Shown one piece after another: positions 52,970 through 61,583 of a DNA stretch of 64,000 nucleotides (the stretch's first letter is position 1; each line of letters starts with the position of its first letter). This DNA comes from LMUY01 sp965199105. Its GTDB lineage: Bacteria > Pseudomonadota > Alphaproteobacteria > Acetobacterales > Acetobacteraceae. Made by a program: the position numbers and the translations under genes. Location of the stretch: NCBI GenBank assembly GCA_965199105.1, contig CBDAQO010000002.1:310001-374000 (forward strand). Direction: 5' to 3'. A model generated the notes under the pieces. That model searched no databases. It was not told the origin of the DNA and was given only the letters and a program-made list of their open reading frames with translations.

Positions 52970-54571
52970 ATGACGCCGGCGCACTCGACCCGGCGGCGCT
53001 TCACCATCGTGTTCGTCGCGGTGCTGTTCATCGTGGGCTTGCTGGGCCTGTTCAGCCTGTGGCGGCTGGCGGACTACCATGCCTACTCCTCCGAGGTGCG
53101 CGACCGATTCTTCCAATCGACGCGGCTGATCGGCGACCTCAACAACTTCACGTCGGACTTCCGCGCCGCCGAGGCCACCGCGCTACTCACCTCGGACAAG
53201 CAGCAGACCGGCAAGAACGACGACGCCATCCGCACGCTCGACAAGCAGATTGAAGTCGCGGAGCAGAACTACGCCCGGGTGCAGCGCGACCGCGACGAGG
53301 GCAGGCTCTATGCCGTGTTCCGCGGACAATGGGCCAGCTACCGCGCACGAGCCGCGCAGGTCATTGCGCTGGCCGAGGCCGGCGGCCGGTCCACCGCGAC
53401 CGCGTTCTACTTCGACGCCTCGCACCACGCCTATGACGCCGCGAGCGATACACTGGGGGAGCTGACGGCGCTCAACGTCGCCAAGGCGCAGCGGGCGGCG
53501 GGCCGTGCCGACCAGGCGTATTCCTATGCCCGCGAGCTCACCATGGCCGCGGTCGGCTTCGCCATCCTGCTGGTCGCCGGCGGGCTGAGCTACGTGCGGC
53601 GCTCCATCGCCGACCCGTTGCTGCAGCTATCAGACGCCATGCTCCGCCTGGCCCGCGGCGAGACCAACATCGACATCGGTGGGGCCCGGCGCGCGGACGA
53701 ACTTGGTGAAATGGCGCGGGCGCTGATCGTGTTCCGTGACAGCGTGATCGAGCTGGCGGTGAGCCAGCGCGCGGCGGCCGACCAAGCCGCGCTGCTGGGC
53801 GAGAAGCTGGCGGCCGAACAGCGCCTGACCGAGCTGCAGCGCAACTTCGTCTCGATGGCGTCGCACGAATTTCGCACCCCGCTCAACCTGATCGACGGCC
53901 ACGCGCAACGGCTGATCAACACCAGTGAACACGGTACGGTGCAGGACGTGCAGAAGCGCGCCACCAAAATACGCTCCGGCGTGCTGCGGCTGGCCAGCGT
54001 GATCGACAACCTGCTGGACGCCTCGCGCCTGATGGACGGGGACCCGTCGCTGTATTTTCACCCGTCGGAGTTCGACTTGGCCGGCTTGATGACGGAGGTT
54101 TGCTGCTTTCACCGCGAGGTAGCGCCGCAAGCCAACCTGCTCGAGGATTATGCGGTCGCGTCGCAGCCGATGCTGGGCGACCGCAAGCTGCTGTTCCACG
54201 CGCTGAGCAACCTGCTGTCCAACGCGATCAAGTTCTCGACCGACGGCGAGCCGATCCGGCTGACGGCGCGCACCGTCGCCGGGTCGGCGGTGATCCAGGT
54301 AGCCGACCACGGCTGCGGCATCCCGCCGGACGATATCGGTCACCTGTTCGAGCGCTACTTCCGCGCCCGCAACGCCCACAGCATCGTCGGCACCGGCGTC
54401 GGGCTCTACGTCGTGAAGACCGTCGCCGACCTGCATGGCGGCCGGGTTTCGGTGCGCAGCGACGAGGGGCGCGGGTCGGAGTTCACGCTGCGCCTCCCGC
54501 TCGCCCGCGCTGCCACCACGCCTGCCGCGCATCGCCCGGCCGCGCGCGCCGAGCGCCTGGTCGCCCCTTAG
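52970..54571 (+). CDS. Sensor histidine kinase with four-helix-bundle sensor and HAMP
   Basis: 533 residues. Two membrane helices (about 10-32 and 180-200) flank a periplasmic helical region like 4HB_MCP sensors. A HAMP linker follows (RRSIADPLLQLSDAM), then a short coiled coil, the HisKA box SHEFRTPLN with H299, and the HATPase motifs NLLSNAIKFS, DHGCGIP and GTGVGLYVVK. The pair with a LuxR-type regulator is less usual, since HisKA kinases generally partner OmpR-type regulators. ATG 52970 after GGGAG. Confidence 0.93.
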   Translation: MTPAHSTRRRFTIVFVAVLFIVGLLGLFSLWRLADYHAYSSEVRDRFFQSTRLIGDLNNFTSDFRAAEATALLTSDKQQTGKNDDAIRTLDKQIEVAEQNYARVQRDRDEGRLYAVFRGQWASYRARAAQVIALAEAGGRSTATAFYFDASHHAYDAASDTLGELTALNVAKAQRAAGRADQAYSYARELTMAAVGFAILLVAGGLSYVRRSIADPLLQLSDAMLRLARGETNIDIGGARRADELGEMARALIVFRDSVIELAVSQRAAADQAALLGEKLAAEQRLTELQRNFVSMASHEFRTPLNLIDGHAQRLINTSEHGTVQDVQKRATKIRSGVLRLASVIDNLLDASRLMDGDPSLYFHPSEFDLAGLMTEVCCFHREVAPQANLLEDYAVASQPMLGDRKLLFHALSNLLSNAIKFSTDGEPIRLTARTVAGSAVIQVADHGCGIPPDDIGHLFERYFRARNAHSIVGTGVGLYVVKTVADLHGGRVSVRSDEGRGSEFTLRLPLARAATTPAAHRPAARAERLVAP

Positions 54572-54578
54572 GCGCTGC

Positions 54579-55040
54579 CTAATGCGAGGGCTTGGCGAGG
54601 CCGACGGTGATGACGGCGTCCGGCGCGAGCGGGGTGGTGCCGGCGGACGTGAAAGTGGGCAACAGCCGCAATTGCGCCGGCGTGTAGGCGACCACCTCCA
54701 TCGCCTGCCCCAGCAACGCCATCGCGTCCACCGGCACGGCGATAGGGCGCGTGGCGAAGCCGAGGAACCCGCCGTAGTCGATCACCACGTCCAGCGCGCC
54801 GCTGCCGTCCCGCACGACCTGCGCCACCGTGCCCAGCAACACCTGGCTTTCCACCGGCTGCAGCACGTCCCGGTGCAGCAGGTCCCCCACGCGGACGGGT
54901 TGCGGAAATCGCATCGCCGCGGACTGGGCCAGGCTCATCCCCGGCGGCGGGGGCATGCCGCCCGGCGTCTGGCTTTGGCCGGCCGCCGCGTGGCTCAGCG
55001 CCAACGCGGCCAGCAAGGCGGTGGCGCCGCGCGCGCTCAC
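54579..55040 (-). CDS. Exported PRC-barrel-like protein
   Basis: 153 residues. Signal peptide (GATALLAALALSHAAAG), a Pro/Met linker (GGMPPPPGM), then a beta-rich domain VLLGTVAQVVRDGSGALDVV...IDYGGFLGFATRPIAVPVDAM that resembles PRC-barrel folds. The GTG start at 55040 overlaps the molybdoenzyme stop (GTGA), so it is part of that operon. PRC-barrel proteins often bind cofactors or tether complexes; its role here is inferred only from position. Confidence 0.7.
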   Translation of the reverse strand: MSARGATALLAALALSHAAAGQSQTPGGMPPPPGMSLAQSAAMRFPQPVRVGDLLHRDVLQPVESQVLLGTVAQVVRDGSGALDVVIDYGGFLGFATRPIAVPVDAMALLGQAMEVVAYTPAQLRLLPTFTSAGTTPLAPDAVITVGLAKPSH

Positions 55041-55810
55041 AGCCCGGCGAACCAGGGGAAGCCGAGCTTTTCCCAGTAGCCGCCGGGATAGGTGTTGGTC
55101 ACCTCGATCGCCGTCACCCATTTCGGGTTCTTGTAGCCGAGCTTGGTGGCCATGCGCAGCCGCAGCGGGTAGCCGAACGGGTCGGCCATGGGGTCGTCCG
55201 CATAGCGCGTCGCCAGCAGCGTTTGCGGGTGCAGCGCGGTCGCCATGTCGATGCTGCTGGGGTAGTCGTCGGCGGTCTTGAAGGCGACGTATTTGGCCCG
55301 CAAATCGGCGCCGACCCGCTCGAGGAAGCTGCGCAGCGGCACGCCGGACCACTGGCCGATATAGTCCCAGCCCTCGACGCAGACGTGCTTGATGATCATG
55401 TCGCGCTGCGGCAAGGCGGCGAGTTCGGGCAGGGTCCAGGGCCGCTTGTCGGCGATCTGGCCGGAGAGCTCGAGCCGCCACGCGGCGCCGTCCACCGGCT
55501 TCACGTCCGTCACGTCGTAGTAGGCGTTGAACTTCGGCGGCTTGAGCACCATCGAGGCCGGGTAGGTCGGCGCCAGCTTGGTTGGGTCGAACAGCCATTG
55601 CTGCAGGCCGTCGTTCAGCCGCGAGATCGCCAGCAGCCCGGCCTCGACCGATTCCGGCCGGCTGACGTCGCAGCCGGTCAGCATGGTGAGCGCGCCGAGC
55701 GACAGGCCGTGGCGGACCAGGCCGCGGCGGGCGAGGGAGCGGAGCAGCGGGCGGTGGTCGTCCAGGATCGCCGGGTCAGGCCGCTGGAGCGGGCGGAACG
55801 GGGAGGTCAT
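55037..55810 (-). CDS. Molybdopterin-dependent oxidoreductase (sulfite oxidase / YedY fold), Tat lipoprotein
   Basis: 257 residues. N-terminal twin-arginine motif ARRGLVRHGLS is followed by a lipobox LTGC (C47), so it is exported folded and lipid-anchored. The molybdenum Cys is C144 in KHVCVEGWDYIGQW, followed by GVPLRSFLE, and FGYPLRLRMATKLGYKNPKW is the conserved C-terminal part. Overlaps the cytochrome b gene by four bases. Likely reduces or oxidises a small substrate in the periplasm; sulfite, or sulfoxide repair as in MsrP, are options. Confidence 0.88.
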   Translation of the reverse strand: MTSPFRPLQRPDPAILDDHRPLLRSLARRGLVRHGLSLGALTMLTGCDVSRPESVEAGLLAISRLNDGLQQWLFDPTKLAPTYPASMVLKPPKFNAYYDVTDVKPVDGAAWRLELSGQIADKRPWTLPELAALPQRDMIIKHVCVEGWDYIGQWSGVPLRSFLERVGADLRAKYVAFKTADDYPSSIDMATALHPQTLLATRYADDPMADPFGYPLRLRMATKLGYKNPKWVTAIEVTNTYPGGYWEKLGFPWFAGL

Positions 55811-56502
55811 GGCTCGGCACGCGCCGGCTGCACGAGCTCGGGGCTGCCAACCTTGGGGCCGCCAACCTTGGGGCCACCTGTCAGCATGGCCCAGAGCGTC
55901 TGCGGCACGAGCACGGCGAGCACCACGTGGACCAGCAGGAAGCCCACGATCACCGCCATGCCGCCGAAATGGATGATGCGCGCCGTCTGGAAGCCGCCGA
56001 GCAGCGCCACCAGGCCCTGGAACTGCACCGGCTTCCAGATCGCCAGCCCGGTCACGACCTGGGAGATGCCGGCCAGGATGACCACGATGTAGAGCAGCTT
56101 CTGCACCGCGTTGTAGGTGGTGAGGTCGCCGTGCTGGATCTTGAGGTGCAGCGTGTCCGCGATGGTCGCGAGCAGGTCGCGCGGACGGATCGGCAGCAGG
56201 CGCTCCCGCAACCGGCCGGTGACCAGGCCGTACGCCAGGTAGCACAGGCCGTTCAGCACCAGCAGCCACATGCCGGCGAAATGCCAGTTCAGGCTCCACG
56301 CCGCCCAGTCGCCGAGGCGCAGGCCGGGGCTGAAGTGGAGCCCGCGGATGATCACGTCGTCGTTGTAGATGCCCCAGCCGGAGGTGATCATGACGAGCAT
56401 GGCGACAGCATTGAGCCAGTGCATCACCCGCACCGACCATGGGTGCAGGCTTGGGGGCGTGCGCGGCCGGGTGCTGCGCCGGGCCGGGGTGGCTTGGTCC
56501 AT
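55807..56502 (-). CDS. Cytochrome b561-type membrane subunit
   Basis: 231 residues with four or five membrane helices. Heme-ligand histidines are visible in HPWSVRVMHWLNAVAM, SLNWHFAGMW, ARIIHFGG and LLVHVVLA. The Ni-Fe hydrogenase cytochrome b / b561 fold matches. The C-terminal tail contains a short perfect peptide repeat GGPKVGGPKVG, encoded by a 15-base direct repeat. It is the electron-transfer partner of the molybdoenzyme that follows it with a 4-base overlap. Confidence 0.87.
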   Translation of the reverse strand: MDQATPARRSTRPRTPPSLHPWSVRVMHWLNAVAMLVMITSGWGIYNDDVIIRGLHFSPGLRLGDWAAWSLNWHFAGMWLLVLNGLCYLAYGLVTGRLRERLLPIRPRDLLATIADTLHLKIQHGDLTTYNAVQKLLYIVVILAGISQVVTGLAIWKPVQFQGLVALLGGFQTARIIHFGGMAVIVGFLLVHVVLAVLVPQTLWAMLTGGPKVGGPKVGSPELVQPARAEP

Positions 56503-56622
56503 GCTGGCTGCTCCATGACCGAACGACGTCGCAACGACATACGGTCTTGCCCGGCGGGGGAGCAAGTGACGACGACTCCATTATCGCGCAACATGGCACC
56601 CAACATTGCAGAGGGCGGCGCT

Positions 56623-57405
56623 ATGGACGGGTTGCAGGGCAAGGTCGTGATCGTCACCGGCGCGGCGAGCGGGATCGGCAGGGGCATCGCGCAGGCGTTT
56701 TCGCGCGACGGCGCCACGGTGGTGATCGCCGACCTGCAGGCGGCGGCGGCGGAAGCGACGGCGGCGGAGCTGACCGCGGCTGGCGGCACCGCGATGGGCA
56801 TCGGCATGGACGTGACCGACGAGGCGGCGGTGGAAGCGGGCGTGGCGGCCGCCCACCGCGCGTTCGGGCGCATCGACGTGCTGGTGAGCAACGCCGGCAT
56901 CCAGATCATCCATCCAATCGAGGCGTTCCCGTTCGCCGAATGGAAACGCATGCTGGCGGTGCACCTGGATGGCGCGTTCCTCACCACCAAGGCCTGCCTG
57001 AACTACATGTATGAGGCCGGGTCGGGCGCCATCGTCTATATCGGCTCGGTGCATTCCAAGGAGGCGTCGCCGCTGAAGGCGCCCTACGTCACCGCCAAGC
57101 ACGGCCTGATCGGGCTGGCCAAGGTGGTGGCCAAGGAGGGGGCGAGCCACAACGTGCGCGCCAACGTGGTCTGCCCCGGCTTCGTGCGCACGCCGCTGGT
57201 GGAGCGCCAAATCCCGGAGCAGGCCCGCGAGTTCGGCATCAGCGAGGAGGAGGTGGTGCGCAACATCATGCTGAAGGGCACCGTCGACGGCGAGTTCACC
57301 ACCATCGAGGACGTGGCGGAGGCGGTGCTGTTCTTCGCCGCGGCCAAGAGCAACGTGCTGACCGGCCAGTCCCTCGTGGTGAGCCATGGCTGGTTCATGG
57401 AGTGA
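56623..57405 (+). CDS. 3-Hydroxybutyrate dehydrogenase-like short-chain dehydrogenase
   Basis: 260 residues, the standard length of BdhA. TGAASGIG (12-19) for NAD, NAG (90-92), catalytic S142, Y155 and K159, and CPGFVRTPLVERQIPEQA, typical of D-3-hydroxybutyrate dehydrogenase. An extended loop EEEVVRNIMLKGTVDGEFTT differs slightly from classic BdhA. The ATG at 56623 with GAGGGCGG upstream is chosen; an ATG ten codons earlier is possible. Divergent from the cytochrome b gene. Confidence 0.87.
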   Translation: MDGLQGKVVIVTGAASGIGRGIAQAFSRDGATVVIADLQAAAAEATAAELTAAGGTAMGIGMDVTDEAAVEAGVAAAHRAFGRIDVLVSNAGIQIIHPIEAFPFAEWKRMLAVHLDGAFLTTKACLNYMYEAGSGAIVYIGSVHSKEASPLKAPYVTAKHGLIGLAKVVAKEGASHNVRANVVCPGFVRTPLVERQIPEQAREFGISEEEVVRNIMLKGTVDGEFTTIEDVAEAVLFFAAAKSNVLTGQSLVVSHGWFME

Positions 57406-57488
57406 GGGCTTAGCCCGGGGAGCGAAACACCCGTCTCGCTCTCCCACAGGCGACAGGGCGTGTTGCGGCGCGGTTGGCTCCCCGCGCC
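57406..57488. terminator. Two hairpins between converging genes
   Basis: GGGCTTAGCCC (57406-57416) follows the dehydrogenase stop at once, and GGCGCGG/CCGCGCC (57467-57473 and 57482-57488) lies just before the DUF2252 stop. They could close both converging transcripts. No T-run is present, and only the pairing is directly seen. Confidence 0.45.
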
Positions 57489-57489
57489 G

Positions 57490-58707
57490 TTAAGCGGCAT
57501 CGTCGAGCGCGTATCTCCGGCAATGCTCGAGGTAGGCCGCCTCGTGGGTGCCAACCAGGTCGACGACGCTGGACCACAGCCACGACGGCGCGTCGAGCGT
57601 GCTTCCGCGGCGCCGGTCCAGCTCCTTGCCCCACGCGCGGCGGTCTGCCGCGCTCATCTGGCGGGCGTGGGCGCGACCCACCACGATGGCCAGGTAGCGG
57701 GCCACTTCCATCGCCTCGTCGCGGGTGAGCGTCTCGATCTCGAGCTTGAGGTCCTGCGGCAGGAGTTCGCGAACGAACATCGCGCGGTCCAGCATGCGGG
57801 TGGCGAGCATGCGGCGGCCGAGATGCGGGGCCAGGTGGCGCGCGCCTTCGACCACGCGTTCGGCGTTATCGCGGGGCATCGGCGCCGCCGGGTTGCGCGG
57901 CGCGGCGGGGGCGATCGCCTCCTTCATGTCCACCAGGCAGTTGCGCGCCGGCTCCTTGCCGCCGCTCTCGATGGCCAGCAGAACGGCGTAGCGTAGCCGG
58001 CCCAGCGAGCTGCAGCCCTTGCGCCAATACGCCGCGTCCAGCACGCGGATGGAAGCGGCATCGTCCCGTGAACGCAGCGAACTGACCAGCTTGCGGGCGG
58101 GCTCTTGGCCAAACACGGCGTCGATCGCCTCGCGCTCGTTGGCGGCGAGCGGCCAGAAGCGCTTGCCCACCGGGATGGTGGGGTCGCAGCCCTCGATGCG
58201 CTCGTCAGCCAGGTGCTTCCACGACCGTCCCGCGGCTTCGCGCAGGATGCGGCGCACGATGTCGGGCGGCTTGGCCGCGCTGTCCTCCACGTCCGCCGAG
58301 AGCGCCGACTGATAGCCTTCGGTCACCTGCTCCATCATCCGCGCCGTGGTGACGCCGGGCAGGGCGGAACCGCGCGCTGCCATCGCGAGCGACAGGCCGA
58401 GCCGGATCAGGTCGTGCGCGGGGTTGCCGACCACGGTCTGGTCGAGGTCGCGGATTTGGATTTCCACCTTGCCGTCGGCGCTGGCGATGGGGCCGAGATT
58501 GCCGACGTGGCAGTCGCCGCAAATCCAGACCATGGGGCCTTCCGGCAACGCGGCGGGCTGCGACCGCTCCAGCCAGTCGTAGAACTTCACCGTGCTGCCG
58601 CGGACGTAGGCGTGGGCTGAGGCGGCCATCTTGAGGTTGCGCGTGTTGGTCAGCACCGGCTGGCGTGCGTCCGGCGAAATGGTTTGCGGTTTCTTCACCC
58701 AAACCAA
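57490..58707 (-). CDS. DUF2252 family protein
   Basis: 405 residues. The family core is plain: KMAASAHAYVRGSTVKFYDW, the kinase-like GDCHVGNLGP, and the paired RDLDQTVVGNPAHDLIRL. DUF2252 proteins look like distant aminoglycoside phosphotransferase/kinase folds with no known substrate. The start is a TTG at 58707 or a GTG three codons on (58698); no strong ribosome site settles it. Confidence 0.87.
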   Translation of the reverse strand: MVWVKKPQTISPDARQPVLTNTRNLKMAASAHAYVRGSTVKFYDWLERSQPAALPEGPMVWICGDCHVGNLGPIASADGKVEIQIRDLDQTVVGNPAHDLIRLGLSLAMAARGSALPGVTTARMMEQVTEGYQSALSADVEDSAAKPPDIVRRILREAAGRSWKHLADERIEGCDPTIPVGKRFWPLAANEREAIDAVFGQEPARKLVSSLRSRDDAASIRVLDAAYWRKGCSSLGRLRYAVLLAIESGGKEPARNCLVDMKEAIAPAAPRNPAAPMPRDNAERVVEGARHLAPHLGRRMLATRMLDRAMFVRELLPQDLKLEIETLTRDEAMEVARYLAIVVGRAHARQMSAADRRAWGKELDRRRGSTLDAPSWLWSSVVDLVGTHEAAYLEHCRRYALDDAA

Positions 58708-58722
58708 ACCGTGCGGGCCGCA

Positions 58723-59085
58723 TCAGGTTGCAGCGTCGTCGGCAGCTTCCGGCGCGGCCGGGTTGGCCAGCCCGTCGAACCACGCGGCGTAGGGGGTGGT
58801 GCGGGCCATATGGCGGTTATAGTCGGGCGTGCCGTCGCTCCACCACGCCGGGCCACGCTCGCCGAGCGCGTGCTTGGCCGCATCCACGCGTTGCCGCGCC
58901 AGCTCGCGGGCGAGCGGGTCGTTCGCCCGCATGGCGGCGAGCTTGGCCCGGCGCGCGGCCATCAGCTCGGCGGTGTGGGCGCGCCGCGCGTCGGGCGGCA
59001 GTGCGGGGTTGGAGCAGCGCCACAGCCGGCCACGCACCACGAAGTAGCGGCCATCTGGCGTGGTCGGGTGGGGGCTGGGGCTCAT
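58723..59085 (-). CDS. Conserved hypothetical protein
   Basis: 120 residues. Contains RYFVVRGRLWRCSNPALPPD and an Arg/Ala-rich helical middle, then GPAWWSDGTPDYNRHMARTT. Proteins with this RYFVV-RGRLWR start are often found near short-chain reductases in Proteobacteria, but I know no function. ATG 59085 overlaps the upstream reductase stop by 4 bases, which supports both the gene and the start. Confidence 0.72.
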   Translation of the reverse strand: MSPSPHPTTPDGRYFVVRGRLWRCSNPALPPDARRAHTAELMAARRAKLAAMRANDPLARELARQRVDAAKHALGERGPAWWSDGTPDYNRHMARTTPYAAWFDGLANPAAPEAADDAAT

Positions 59086-59852
59086 GGCTCGGGCAGCGCC
59101 ACCCCGCTGAGGCGCGCGCAGGCGGCGAGCAGCATGTCCTGGCGCACCGTGTCGTGCACCGCGCCGCTCGGCTTGCGCGGCTTGAGGTGGAAGAAGTAGC
59201 CGCCGGTCGCTTCGGCCGCCGGGTCGGTGGCGAGCCAGGCCTGGGTGCGGTGCGCCGCGTCCAAGTCGCCGGTGGCGTGCGCGCCGCCCATCTTGGTGGC
59301 CACCCAGCCCGGCTCCAGCGCGTTGCTGCGCACGTCCGGCCAGCGGCGGGCCACGGCGTAGGCGAGCAGCGCGTCGTGCAGCTTGGTGTCGGAATAGGCC
59401 TGGTTGCCACGCCATGGCCGCGCCTCCCAATTCAGGTCGGCCAGGCTGCCGTCGCCGCGCCGGTGCAGCTCGGAGCTGACATACACCAGCCGTCGCGGCC
59501 GCCGGATCAGCGCGGTCAGCAGGTAGGGCGCGAGCGTGTTCACGGCGAACACGTGCGCCAGCCCGTCCTCGGTGGCGACCCGGCGCCGCTCACGGAAGCC
59601 GACCGCGGCGTTGTGGATCACCGCATCGAACTGGCCCAGCGCGTTGACCTGGCCCGCCACGCTGCGGGTTTGCGCGATGCTGCTGAAATCCCCCACGGCG
59701 ACCGCCTCGGCGCCGGGCAGGGCCGCGAGCGCGTCCCGCTTGCGCGCCTCGTTGCGGGCGTGGAGCACCACGGCGTGGCCTTGCTCGAGGAGCAGCCGGG
59801 CCGCCATCTGGCCCAGCCCGTCCGACGACCCAGTGATGAAGACGCGCGCCAT
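59082..59852 (-). CDS. Short-chain dehydrogenase/reductase
   Basis: 256 residues. NAD(P) motif TGSSDGLG near the N-terminus, NAAVGF, catalytic VSSELH...YSDTKLHD (Ser, Tyr, Lys), and a loop GWVATKMGG. The pattern is closer to the oxidoreductases related to protochlorophyllide reductase or retinol dehydrogenase than to BdhA types. AAGGAGGG, 7 bases before ATG 59852, decides the start over an ATG two codons earlier. Confidence 0.85.
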   Translation of the reverse strand: MARVFITGSSDGLGQMAARLLLEQGHAVVLHARNEARKRDALAALPGAEAVAVGDFSSIAQTRSVAGQVNALGQFDAVIHNAAVGFRERRRVATEDGLAHVFAVNTLAPYLLTALIRRPRRLVYVSSELHRRGDGSLADLNWEARPWRGNQAYSDTKLHDALLAYAVARRWPDVRSNALEPGWVATKMGGAHATGDLDAAHRTQAWLATDPAAEATGGYFFHLKPRKPSGAVHDTVRQDMLLAACARLSGVALPEP

Positions 59853-59957
59853 GACCATCCCTCCTTGAGCCCCGTCCCACGCTCGCCCAAATCCCCATTC
59901 GGGGGCGGTGGCGCCCGGTGCTGGCGAGGTCAACGCCTGGCGAAAGGATTTGCCGCG

Positions 59958-60284
59958 ATGAGCCAGAGCCTGGGTTTTGCCGATGCCAAGCCGGGCGCCA
60001 GCGTCACCATCTCCTACTGCACGCAATGCAAGTGGCTGCTGCGGGCGGCCTGGATGGCGCAGGAGCTGCTCGCCACCTTCGAAACCGAGCTCAGCCAGGT
60101 GGCGCTGCGACCCGGCGTGGGCGGCGTGTTCCAGATCGAGGTGGATGGCGCGCTGGTGTGGGACCGGGTGCGCGATGGCGGCTTTCCGGACGTAAAGACG
60201 CTGAAACGTCGGATCCGCGACGCGGCGGCGCCGGGTCGCGAGCTCGGCCACCTCGACCGCGACCGGACCAACGAGCCGGGCTAG
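59958..60284 (+). CDS. SelT/SelW/SelH-like (Rdx) protein, cysteine form
   Basis: 108 residues. The thioredoxin-like motif CTQC is at C21 and C24 in ISYCTQCKWLLRAAW, as in the Rdx family related to selenoprotein W. The second position is Cys, not selenocysteine. GVFQIEVDGALVWDR and GGFPDVKTLKRRIRD complete the short fold. Probably a cytosolic thiol redox protein. GAAAGGA precedes ATG 59958. Its TAG stop lies in a CTAG shared with the opposite gene. Confidence 0.88.
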   Translation: MSQSLGFADAKPGASVTISYCTQCKWLLRAAWMAQELLATFETELSQVALRPGVGGVFQIEVDGALVWDRVRDGGFPDVKTLKRRIRDAAAPGRELGHLDRDRTNEPG

Positions 60285-61423
60285 GCGCCGCCGTGGCGAA
60301 ACAGGCCGGCCAGCAAGCGGGCGCGCGGGACCAGGCTGCTGACCAGCGTATGTTCCTCCAGCGTATGGCCGCCGCCGCCCGACACGCCGAGCCCGTCCAG
60401 CGTCGGCACCCCCATCGCGCCGGTGAAGTTGCCGTCCGACCCGCCGCCGGCGCTCTGCGGCGTGATGTCGAACCCGGCGTCCTGCGCGATGGCGCGCGCC
60501 TGCTCGAACAGCGCCATGCCGCGCGCGTCCGGCTCCCACACCGGGCGGGTGACACCGCGGGCCACGCTGAACCGAACGTCGCCGCCGCTGCTGTTCAGCG
60601 CCATCATGCGCGCCACGCCCGCGTCCAGGTCCGGCTGGCGCTTGGCCATGCTGAGCGCCTCGGCGTCGCAGTGGGTGGCCACGCAGTTCACCCATTGGCC
60701 GCCGCCGATCACGCCGACCGAGAAGGTGCAGTCCTCCGAGGTCATCGCGTCGATCTCCAGCACGCGGCGGCACATCTCGCGGATGGCGCTGCGCCCCTCG
60801 GACAGGCGGGCGCCGGCGTGGCTGGGGCGGCCGGTGGCGCGCAGGTTGAAGCGCGCGATGGCGTAGCGCCCGGTCACCACGCCGCCATCGGGCCGCGCCG
60901 GCTCCGGCACCAGCACGATGGCGGCGCGGGCGGCCTCGGCCTCGATCAGGTCGCGGGCGGAAGGAGTGCCGACCTCCTCGTCCGGCGTGAGCAGGATGGT
61001 CACCGGGCGCGCCGTCGCCAGGCCCGCAGCCGCCAGCCGGCGCAGCGCCTCGAGCGCGAGGTAGGTGCCGCCCTTCATGTCGTAGATGCCGGGGCCGTAC
61101 AGCCGGTCCCCCTCGCGCCGTACCGGGAGCTGCGCCAGGGTGCCGACCGGGTGCACGGTGTCGAGATGGGCCAGCACCAGGATGCCGGGCGTGGTGTCCG
61201 CCAGAGCGTGCGGCAGGCGGGCGCGGACGCAGTCGCCGAAGCCCATGCGGCCGGGGATACGCTCGATGCGGGCGCCGAGTGCGGCCAGCTCGCGGCTGGC
61301 CAGGCTCATCATGCGGTTGACCGCGGCGGCGTCCCAGGTTGGGCTCTCGCACAGCGCCCATTGCGACAGCCCGGCGATGATCGCGTCCTCGTCGAAGCGG
61401 AGTGCCTGCGTGTCGTGGTTCAA
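60281..61423 (-). CDS. M20 family metallopeptidase (glutamate carboxypeptidase-like)
   Basis: 380 residues. Di-zinc site: HLDTVH (H86, D88), bridging D115 in YDMKGGT, general-base pair E149-E150 in TPDEEVG, and a late ligand His in GHTLEEHTLV. The dimerisation domain sits between (GRPSHAGARLSEGRSAI). CPG2-like group. The start is TTG at 61423 after GGAG; an in-frame GTG 13 codons upstream is the alternative. Its TAG stop shares the CTAG with the Rdx gene. Confidence 0.88.
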   Translation of the reverse strand: MNHDTQALRFDEDAIIAGLSQWALCESPTWDAAAVNRMMSLASRELAALGARIERIPGRMGFGDCVRARLPHALADTTPGILVLAHLDTVHPVGTLAQLPVRREGDRLYGPGIYDMKGGTYLALEALRRLAAAGLATARPVTILLTPDEEVGTPSARDLIEAEAARAAIVLVPEPARPDGGVVTGRYAIARFNLRATGRPSHAGARLSEGRSAIREMCRRVLEIDAMTSEDCTFSVGVIGGGQWVNCVATHCDAEALSMAKRQPDLDAGVARMMALNSSGGDVRFSVARGVTRPVWEPDARGMALFEQARAIAQDAGFDITPQSAGGGSDGNFTGAMGVPTLDGLGVSGGGGHTLEEHTLVSSLVPRARLLAGLFRHGGA

Positions 61424-61583
61424 GCGGGGGCTCCAGCCTTGGGGTTGGCGGGAAACCTGCACGCGTGCCGCCGGGGTGGCAAGCTGGCCGGGGGGATGCG
61501 CCGGCTGCTTGTGCCCGCCCGGATTGTCCCCTACCGCTTCACACCCGCTGCAGCCTTGGGGGCGGTCGTGAAGGAGGGCGGCG

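Noticed and set aside
59958..60284. Possible selenoprotein
   Set aside because: The family can use selenocysteine, but the motif here is CTQC with ordinary Cys codons and there is no in-frame TGA.
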